Positions 56,217-64,000 of a stretch of DNA of 64,000 bases are shown in pieces; within the stretch, counting starts at the first letter, position 1; every line of letters begins with the position of its first letter. Below the pieces are notes generated by a model. It was given only the letters and a program-made list of their open reading frames with translations, was not told the origin of the DNA and did not search any database. The position numbers and the translations under genes are program-made. The stretch is from Chaenocephalus aceratus (Eukaryota > Chordata > Actinopteri > Perciformes > Channichthyidae), in assembly GCA_023974075.1 (NCBI GenBank), contig JAMFTG010000189.1, positions 92,501 through 156,500 of the forward strand, read 5' to 3'.

Positions 56217-56870
56217 AAATCAATCAATGTTTATTTATATAGCCCAATATCACAAATATGTCTCAGTGGACTTCACAGTGTGTACAGAATATCAGTATGA
56301 CAATACGACACCCTCTGTCCTTAACCCTCTGTCCTTAGACCCTCACATCGTACAAGAAAAAACTTCCAGAGAAAACCCACAGTTTAAAGGGAACATGGGA
56401 GAAACCTCAGGGAGAGCAACAGAGGAGGGATCCCTCTCCCAGCACGGACAGACGTGCATAGATGCCGTGTGTAAATCGAGAGATAATAATTTACAGCGTA
56501 GGTAGACCGAATGTTAGGAAATGCATGTGTCTGTGATAAGAAGATGAATCCACGAGGATGTCAGCAGTCCTGTGGGAGCCATCAGGGAAGCAGTATGGTG
56601 AGAGTCAGGCAGGACCGCAGAGACGGGTTCAGCCACGACCCGAAGTCCAGGACTCAGATCCAGTGCTCAGGATAGAGGGTCCAGGACACACGACCACAGC
56701 AACAGGATCAGCCACGACTCCGGATCCCGGCGTAGATATAGACACCAAAAAGAGATTTGGGGGAAGCTGGGTTAATCGGAACATGAGAGGACACGGGTAC
56801 AGACAGACAGGAGGAAGAAGTAAGGTGCCCCCCCGTCTAAGCCTATAGCAGCTAAACTAACGTGTCTACG
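56217..56870 (-). mobile_element. L2-type LINE 3' end, inverted
   Basis: It begins with the complement of the tail (AATCAATCAATGTTTATTTA, TATAGCCCAATATCACAAAT) and matches 48300-48935 in reverse, including GGATCCCTCTCCCAGCACGG and CTCCGGATCCCGGCG. The frames across it are not coding. Confidence 0.85.
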
Positions 56871-57196
56871 TACATGCACTCCCTTAGGATAGGTTGAGGG
56901 AAAGGGGTAGCAAGTAAGAAGTAAGGAACAGTCACTTGTTTGTACCTGAGCATTTTCATTTAAAGCTTGATGGAACTTTATTTATCCACTTGGGGAAATG
57001 CAGGCGTTTATAGCAGCGACAGGGTCAGAGTTAAAAACAGGATTCACACAAAGTAAAAAGAGACAAAATAGAATAAAAAACGAAAATAATTATACAAAAT
57101 GTCTTTTAAATAAAGTGATTAAATATATGTGTACCCTATATATTTTAGAAGCCAATAATATACTTTTGTCCACTATATTTATCTGTCAGCGTAACT

Positions 57197-57767
57197 CACA
57201 CGTGTCAAACTCGAGGCCCGGGGGCCAAATCAGGCCCTTGGTGGATTTAATTTCGGCCCGCAGATAATTTCTAATTCCTATTAGATCTGGCCCGCCGGTA
57301 TATTACACGCACACCTTCACTCCATCCTGAGGGTCTGCTCCGCTCAGAGCCTGAGCCCAAACATTGATGACCCTGCACCCTGATGAGATGCCAAGTGTCT
57401 GAACTAGCATCAGAGCAGCACCCTGAGTTCAATGGATGCTTCCTTCTGCACTTTCTCTCTCTCGGCAACAGGGCATGTTTGGTTTTCTCTTTGAGGGAAT
57501 AGTTTTGTTGAAGCTGTTGTTGGCCTGTGGGAAATGTATCATAAGAAATGACTCTGAAAAGCTGCAGATAGAGCCGTAAGAAATGAATGCAACTGAATGT
57601 TTAATGTTGTTTTTATAGGCAATAATGTAAGCTTTGTTATTTCCAGGTTTAATATGTGCAATAAGTTCATTTCAATAAGTGTTGCAATAAACATTGAACC
57701 AGTCCGGCCCTCCACTTGTACCCATTTTTTATTTTGGCCCACTGTGTATTTGAGTTTGACACCCCTG
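57197..57767. mobile_element. hAT-type element (GTGTCAAACTC ends)
   Basis: The ends CACACGTGTCAAACTC and GAGTTTGACACCCCTG are inverted repeats of a widespread vertebrate hAT group. An 8-bp target copy with one mismatch flanks it (GCGTAACT at 57189-57196, GCGTAAGT at 57768-57775). The GGCCCGGGGGCCAAATCAGG stretch is typical. No transposase frame is left. Confidence 0.9.
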
Positions 57768-57861
57768 GCGTAAGTTAATACTAACTTTCAAAATACAAGT
57801 TTAATAGCTAATACAAATATAAATACATTATTTAAATAAACATTGACATACAGGTTAGCTG

Positions 57862-57968
57862 GCCGGTGAATACAGGGATGTTAGCCTTTGCAGACCATTT
57901 ACATGCACACAAATCTACATAACCCACTACAGGAAAGGGAAGACCCCAACAATCATAATAGGGAATCT
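57862..57968. mobile_element. Family 2 MITE end fragment
   Basis: TAGCCTTTGCAGACCATTTA, CCACTACAGGAAAGGGAAG and ATCATAATAGGGAATCT before TTAA match the signature end of family 2. The other end is missing. Confidence 0.7.
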
Positions 57969-58625
57969 TTAAATCGTATTTTATTAAGAGTTACAGCTTC
58001 ACCATAGGTGTATGTCAGAACCTGAAGGATTGTTTGAAAGGTTTGCCGTCATTTTCAAAACCAAACATCGATTTTACAAAATGAAAATAGACACTGAGTC
58101 GTGGCATAAACAATAACCCTTTTTAGAAATATCACGAGGAGACCGCATTTCAGCCGCTGAGGCGTGATGACCGCAGCAGCGTTCTGCTTTGAGCAGCTGC
58201 TGTCTGTGGCTCCTTCACTTTGTGTTTCGGTGTCAGTCTCTGCGACTCCTCTGATCCCCCATTAGCGGTTTTCTGCAGCTTAACCAGAGATGAGCTCATC
58301 TTCTGCCGCTTGCTCCTCACCGCACTCAGAACTGGCTCAGTATATGTCAAGTATGTGGAGGAAAACGCTTTATATTGTTGCTCATCAGGTTTTTGTAGTT
58401 TAGGATTACTTCAGTTTTGACAGAAGTATTGCCTTTCACATGTAGGGTTACTTTCACTAGAGTTGTACTCCGGAAAAAGTATTTAAAATCTTCTTCTTCA
58501 AAAGGATTTCTTAATATTTGTTTGGTTTTTAAATCTCTGGCAGCATTTCTTGTACCAGTCTCCATGATGATGCATACAGGCTTAGTGTGTTACACCGAGG
58601 CAGCCGGGAGTCTCCCAAAACATCC

Positions 58626-58626
<1 letters not shown>

Positions 58627-58664
<38 letters not shown>
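58627..58664. repeat. (GT)n microsatellite
   Basis: About 19 GT dinucleotides, next to the interspersed repeat that follows. Confidence 0.93.
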
Positions 58665-58666
<2 letters not shown>

Positions 58667-58870
58667 CCTAGCATTACTATACTTGTGGGGACCTAAATCT
58701 GTTTACACAGTCACGTGTGGGGACTCGCCGCCCTTATGGGGACAAACTGGAGTACCCATGAGGGGGTGAGGGTGAAGACTCGGTTAGGGTAAGGGTTAGG
58801 CATGTGTCTCCAGGAAATGCATGTAAGTCAATGTAATGTCCCCTGAAGTGATGTGCACATGGTGTGTGTG
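58665..58870. repeat. Interspersed repeat with GTGGGGACCTAAATC
   Basis: TTGTGGGGACCTAAATCTGT, GTGGGGACTCGCCGCCC and GGTTAGGGTAAGGGTTAGG belong to a repeat common in fish genomes beside CA/GT tracts. Its origin is unclear to me. Confidence 0.5.
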
Positions 58871-59037
58871 GGTGTGTGGAGTGTGTGTGTGTGTGTGAGT
58901 GACACCAGACAATCTATTGTTATGTGTTTGCTGACACGGTGCATCACCAGTAGGTTGCTATACTGTTGTTCTCCCCGCAGCACAATGAACAGGCAGAGAT
59001 GCTGAGCCTGACACTCCACGGCTTTATTTAGCTGAGT

Positions 59038-59127
<90 letters not shown>

Positions 59128-59170
59128 ACACACACACACACACACACACTCATATACACACACACATGTG
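59038..59170. repeat. (AC)n microsatellite
   Basis: About 130 bp of AC with a CCAC break. Confidence 0.95.
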
Positions 59171-59269
59171 CACACATACATATACACACCACACCTCAAA
59201 ACCAGTGAGAGGTTCAGAAGTTTTAATATTGAAGGAAATACTCTACTTACGCCCCGGCAGGAATAATAG

Positions 59270-60040
59270 GAATACATTTATATTATATATATTTATAACT
59301 ATGTATAGGTATAAGTATGCAATATCAAATCTGTTGTGATTTGATTAAAGACTGCTGTACTGAATGTTTCTTTGGGGTCATTGAAAAGCCAAACAAAAGA
59401 GAGAATTATGAAAGCTTTATTTCTCCATATCTCCTGTCTCATGTTTGGGGGTTAAGATTACGTGCAGCTTAAAGCAAGACAACAATTATAGCTTAAAAAA
59501 CAGTTTGAAAACATTTAGTTCGACGATTACAAATAAATATGCAAGTTTGAAGAGTATGCGAGCAATGCATCGGCATTACTGTTCCGCGTCTACTGTCTTT
59601 GCAAAAGAAGTGAAGCCACAGAAACAATGTAGTTATTGTATTGTGCAGAGTACTCAGTAAGGAAGTGGCTAAACTCCATATATTATTCACGGTCAATTTG
59701 CATACATTTCATTAACCACCGTTTTCAGTTATTCAAATTGGTCCTGTACGAAACGTCATGTTTTCCACCTGCAGTATTCCAACTATAGCTGCCGTCTTGA
59801 ATACGTGTTCCGTATTTAAAGTGAAGTATGTTGCACATCGTCCCCTTTAGGTACCACTTTTTAATTACTTAACGGGATCTTTAACACAAGAGAACAAAAG
59901 AGAACCGTCCCCTTCATGTTCCCGTTGTTTCCGACGTGACCTTTGATTAAAACACCGTGTTACGTCAATACAAAAGTGTTGTCTGGGTTTTACTTCAGGA
60001 ACATCCTCCTCTCGCTCAGCGCCGTATATTTGGGAGGTGA
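59270..60040. other. No recognised feature
   Basis: AT-rich intergenic sequence. Confidence 0.4.
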
Positions 60041-60044
60041 TACC

Positions 60045-60045
<1 letters not shown>

Positions 60046-60136
<91 letters not shown>

Positions 60137-60175
60137 GAGAGAGAGAGAGAGGAGGAGAGAGAGAGAGAGAGAGAT
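60046..60175. repeat. (GA)n tract with GAGGAG breaks
   Basis: About 130 bp of purine-only sequence. The Arg-Glu and Ser-Leu frames across it are not coding. Confidence 0.95.
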
Positions 60176-60315
60176 GATGACAAAGAAAAGCTCTGCAGAA
60201 AAAGAAACATCCATGAATTATTCAACTCTCCTTTTGTCTGCTCTTCATTTATCTCTCAATCCTCTCTTTTCCCCCGAGCTGCTACCGACTCTGACAGCTT
60301 TATTGTAGCTCCTCA

Positions 60316-60317
<2 letters not shown>

Positions 60318-60365
<48 letters not shown>
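60318..60365. repeat. (TG)n microsatellite
   Basis: About 23 TG dinucleotides. Confidence 0.95.
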
Positions 60366-60367
<2 letters not shown>

Positions 60368-60461
60368 CTGTTCTCATGTGAAGCTCAAGGCGTTTGCAGT
60401 GTGTGTATGTGTGTGTGCATATTGTACACGGGCAGTGGTGCCTTGTGTCCCCCCCACATCT

Positions 60462-60494
<33 letters not shown>

Positions 60495-60495
60495 A

Positions 60496-60565
<70 letters not shown>

Positions 60566-60588
60566 AACACACACACACACACACACGC
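60462..60588. repeat. (AC)n microsatellite with CCAC breaks
   Basis: About 125 bp. Together with the TG tract 100 bp upstream it forms an inverted pair that could fold back. Confidence 0.95.
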
Positions 60589-60599
60589 CACTTTAAATA

Positions 60600-61157
60600 G
60601 CTTGGTAATTAGACAGGCAAATTACAGTCTTCTCCGCCTGCCAGCAGCTGAGGACTGTGGGAAACGTAGGCAGCTTAAGTGTTTCCTTTTATTGCAGAGA
60701 TGGCACAGCACCAGGACTGGTTTTTGGGTGGGATTTCTAAAGGCAGAGGAGAGAAAGGACGCATAGTTAGTCTGATTAACAGTGGATTCAAAGATAATCA
60801 CCATTTTGTTGAGAAGGAGCAGAGAAGTGGAGGAAATACTCGCTGATTAATTGCTTTTTTTTTATGGCGTAGCGGCATCCACAGACATTAGAGGCGTCTT
60901 GAGGGGAACGGCATTTTACAAAATCAAGTAAATTGAGAAGCACAATATCTTGGTTTCATTGAATATATTGCACCTATTGTACCTTCATTTCTCCAGTCTG
61001 CAAATGGATCTCCATCTGCTTAAAAGTACACACTATGAAGCATAATCATGTTGTCATCGGCCGATGGTGGGTTTTTTCAGATATTAATCTCTCTTGGAAT
61101 GTAACGATTGTAAGGATGTAAGTGTTCAAATGTTGGTGTGACTCATTGGGGTTTGAA
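60600..61157. other. No recognised feature
   Basis: Intergenic sequence. Confidence 0.4.
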
Positions 61158-61161
61158 TGAA

Positions 61162-61751
61162 AGGTCCCGTGTCACGGCCTTTTCTACTGATCATAATTCC
61201 ATTGCTGAGGTCGACGAGAATATATTTACATTGTTCAATGTTCCAAACTCACATTGGTTTCTCACAGCATCTCTGTGTAGTCTGTGTATTCACTCTCTGT
61301 CCTAAACGGCTTGTTGGAGCTCCTGCCCCCCCCCTCCCTGTGAGCCCAGTGGCCCAGACAGCGAAACCCAGCCCGAAACCCAGCCCGAAACCCAGCCCGA
61401 AACCCAGCCCGAAACCAGCACGAAACCAGCCCGAACACACACACAGACTCACAGCCTCGCCGCGTCCCGCCGTCTCAGGGAGGAGAAATCGGCGGAGCTG
61501 CAGCTGAGAAAAGATTGAGTGTGTGAGGAGCGGATTGGTCCATTTGGGTTAGGGTCTATGGTTAGGGTACGTCACAGAACCCAGGAAGCAAACAATGGGA
61601 AAAGAGAAATGTCCAACGAGGCGTTCTGGGGCAGCACAGACAGGTCTTCTCTGTGTTAGAGCTTTACTCGCTACAGGGTGTACTTTGAGGGTTTGAGACT
61701 GCAGACCGTTCACATGGCGGGTAATAACCGGAAAAGCATGACATGGGACCT
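61162..61751. mobile_element. MITE with AGGTCCCGTGTCACG ends and internal 12-bp array
   Basis: The left end AGGTCCCGTGTCACG and right end GCATGACATGGGACCT are inverted repeats. The four bases outside are TGAA on the left and TTAT on the right, imperfect TTAA-like sites. The ends resemble family 1. A 12-bp tandem repeat sits near the middle. Confidence 0.75.
61361..61435. repeat. 12-bp tandem repeat (about six units)
   Basis: CCCAGCCCGAAA recurs four times, followed by CCAGCACGAAA/CCAGCCCGAA variants. Confidence 0.95.
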
Positions 61752-62564
61752 TTATTAGCTTTTATTGCTGTCGAGCCATATATAGTTTAAAAGGCGTTAA
61801 AGTGGCTTAATTGTTGTAATTGCACAAATTGAGTTAATGACAAATAGTTACTTTGAGAAACTTCAAGACAAATAATGGTTCAAAGGAATGTGTGTGAGCT
61901 GACCATTTGAAAAAAATAATAAACCTACAATACTGTCCGTTGAGCATATTTGTATAATAACAAAGTCATGTTTCAGTTCATGTGTATGACATCATCAGAA
62001 TGTGCCTGAAACGTGGTGATGCTAATGAGCATGCGCAGATACAACAAACGGCCCAGTACTCCAGGCCAAACTCTGAGCGATGTGGTCGTGTCCGTTCTGT
62101 CCGTTAGCATACTTACAAGCTACTTTGGTTGACTGCAAACGTGGAGACTTCTGCTGAATATAATATATATAATATACAGTTAATTTATTGTCACGCTAAT
62201 GCTTTAACTAGAAACAAATAAATAAAAATGTTTAGACTTCACGTTCATTCTTTATCTTGGAAAAGGTTGACATAACAATACACGAAGTTGTGTCTGCCTT
62301 CGGGGGTGAATTTCACTTACATTAATTAATAAAAGCATTTTTTGGACTATCTGTGCTGCTGGGTACTCAATATGAAAATATGAAAGGACATCTGTGACAA
62401 ATACATTTCGTCGCTCGTAGAGATAGTCATCAGATTAATGAACAGGTGCTGCACGTCATGTCTTGTTCACTGTAAAAACGTGCCATGCTCCTTAAAGGTG
62501 GGTTAGGTACGTTTCAGGAACCGGCTCGAGATACACTTTTTGTTATATTCCATGGAATGCTCTT

Positions 62565-63276
62565 ATGGAAGCCCATTTCCGCCACTTGAAAAAAATAAAA
62601 TCCCCATGAAAAGTCATAATTATGAGATAAAAAGTAATAATAATGAGATAAAAAGAAGTCATAATAATGAGATAAAAAGTCATAATAATGAGATAAGAAA
62701 GTCGAAATAATGAGATAAAAAGTCATAATTATGAGATAAGAAGTGCGCATGCGCTGCAGTGGCGCTGTCTTTAAAGGTCCCTTCATCACCTTGCTGCTCT
62801 CCACCAGCTAAACTACAACAATGCAGTTCATAGCTTTGACATTACCTGTTATGAACTATAATATATATGCCTATAGTTTTGTGGTAACGTTCACGCCACT
62901 AATGACAATAGTGTAGGCGTACTGCTGCTGTGAGTTGCTCTAACTCTAACCCGTGAACGTTACCACAAAACTATAGGCATATATTATATTCATAACAGGT
63001 AATGTCAAAGCTATAAACTGCATTGTTGTAGTTTAGCTGCAATATAGGCTATATGTAACATCTAACATTTACAAAAATCACCTGTAATAGTTACCTTATT
63101 TAGGACTAGATGCTGTTTGCATGGTGGAGAGCAGCAAGGTGATGAAGGGACCTTTGAAGACAGCGCCACTGCAGCGCATGCGCACTTCTTATCTCATAAT
63201 TATGACTTTCTTATCTCATTATAATGACTTTTCATGGGGATTTTATTTTTTTCAAGTGGCGGAAATGGGCTTCCAT
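62565..63276. mobile_element. Foldback element, 712 bp
   Basis: An exact 8-bp target copy ATGCTCTT (62557-62564 and 63277-63284) borders ends ATGGAAGCCCATTTCCGCCA and its complement. The two halves are near-complete inverted copies of each other, about 300 bp each (for example GTGCGCATGCGCTGCAGTGG against CCACTGCAGCGCATGCGCAC), separated by a short loop at 62897-62950. The right arm has about 80 extra bases near 63040-63120. Confidence 0.92.
62620..62740. repeat. About 20-bp ATGAGATAAAAAGTCATAAT repeats
   Basis: Five or six imperfect tandem units in the left arm of the foldback. The right arm has about two. Confidence 0.85.
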
Positions 63277-63557
63277 ATGCTCTTAACATCCCGATAGCAA
63301 TGAATATCTGAAGTGCTTTGACAAAAAATCCATAAAAAAATGTCATCTGTAGAAGCCGTAATACTGTAAAAAGTACCTACCTGCCTGTCAGCCTTCCATC
63401 GGGGCACAAACTTGTCTCGTGCCCTCATTGGTCATGTGCGCGTTCGTGTGTGTTGGAGGCGGGCTCTGTGAGGAAGAGGCAGATTTTCTCCGGTTGTGTA
63501 TTTTCAAATTCTAGCGATCTCGAGCCGGTTTCTCAAACTTACCTACCCCACCTTTAA

Positions 63558-64000
63558 GGGATGGTGCACAACCTATCAACAAGATTGAGTCATTTCTATG
63601 TCATTGTTTCCAAGTTGTACCGACAAGATGTCTCATAAAGTGACATTCGACCTGTCAGCAAACAGAGAGCAGATTTACACAACTGTTACTTGTATTGTAT
63701 TTAATTCAGCGTGTGTTAATGATCCAAACAAACGGGATGCCAGATAGATCTTAATTTCGTTATTGCTGGGCGCTGCTTACTCACTCTCACAGTCTAAAAA
63801 TACGCACACACTGGCAGGTAAGCAGATTCCAGGTGGAGCAGCATTCAGACTGTGTGACCGGTTTGAATATTTGAAACTGGTCTAACAGGAAGTGTGGGCC
63901 TCTGACTCATCACACCTTTTAAACACATCAGCTGAATCAACATTTACAAACAGTGGGAGCAGGTGTTATATACTCACAATTAAACAGTTTCTGGGGCTGA
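63558..64000. other. No recognised feature
   Basis: Intergenic sequence to the window end. Confidence 0.4.

Larger units (their letters stand above)
62496..63553. mobile_element. TTAA-flanked MITE, family 3, copy 3, with nested foldback
   Basis: TTAA borders both ends (62492-62495 and 63554-63557). The left end AGGTGGGTTAGGTACGTTTC and right end ACTTACCTACCCCACCT match copies 1 and 2. The body is split by the foldback at 62565-63276. Confidence 0.88.

Noticed and set aside
58780..58800. GGTTAGGGTAAGGGTTAGG as an interstitial telomere repeat
   Set aside because: It has only two or three imperfect TTAGGG words and belongs to a dispersed fish repeat that always carries this phrase.

Overview
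The window looks like teleost fish nuclear DNA. Vertebrate-type spliced genes (AG/GT exon borders) are spread thinly through a dense background of dinucleotide microsatellites, fish-type L2/LINE tails, hAT-like elements with 8-bp target-site duplications, and TTAA-flanked MITEs. No bacterial, viral or CRISPR-like organisation is present. Most long open frames are artefacts of (TG)n/(CA)n tracts or of minisatellites, especially one whose 57-bp unit is an exact multiple of three.

Four loci are supported. (1) Positions 1819-5600, plus strand: the last exons of ncoa1 (SRC-1, nuclear receptor coactivator 1), ending in the C-terminal LXXLL box, followed by a long non-coding or 3'UTR-like stretch. 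(2) Positions 18484-19000, minus strand: one unrecognised 3'-terminal exon coding for an acidic, Ser/Pro-rich stretch and a C-terminal membrane segment. (3) Positions 20385-22112, plus strand: a single-exon TRIM gene (RING, B-boxes, coiled coil, PRY/SPRY) with two frame breaks. (4) Positions 45221-26030, minus strand: a complete unc93a gene of eight coding exons whose splice phases all fit once a few single-base indels are allowed for.

Region by region: 0-6 kb ncoa1 exons, with a 37-bp minisatellite inside an intronic MITE; 6-14.5 kb non-coding, several MITEs; 15.1-18 kb a minus-strand LTR retrotransposon, one LTR holding a hAT MITE and the other an L2 fragment; 18-23 kb the unknown exon and the TRIM gene; 23.4-24.8 kb a hAT-like repeat with a second element nested in it; 26-45 kb unc93a, its introns filled by 37-bp and 57-bp minisatellite MITEs, a hAT element carrying a transposase remnant, and a nested pair of palindromic elements; 45-64 kb apparently intergenic, with two more 57-bp arrays, LINE fragments, large (CA)n tracts and further nested MITEs.

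The most interesting pattern is that TTAA-flanked MITEs have repeatedly turned internal or terminal sequence into minisatellites (37, 57 and 12 bp units), with unexpanded relatives still present in the same window. Two inverted 57-bp arrays flank unc93a exons 2-3, an arrangement that could form intronic double-stranded RNA. A second theme is a run of one-base indels in otherwise conserved exons of all four loci, which points to assembly or consensus error more than to decay of four genes at once.
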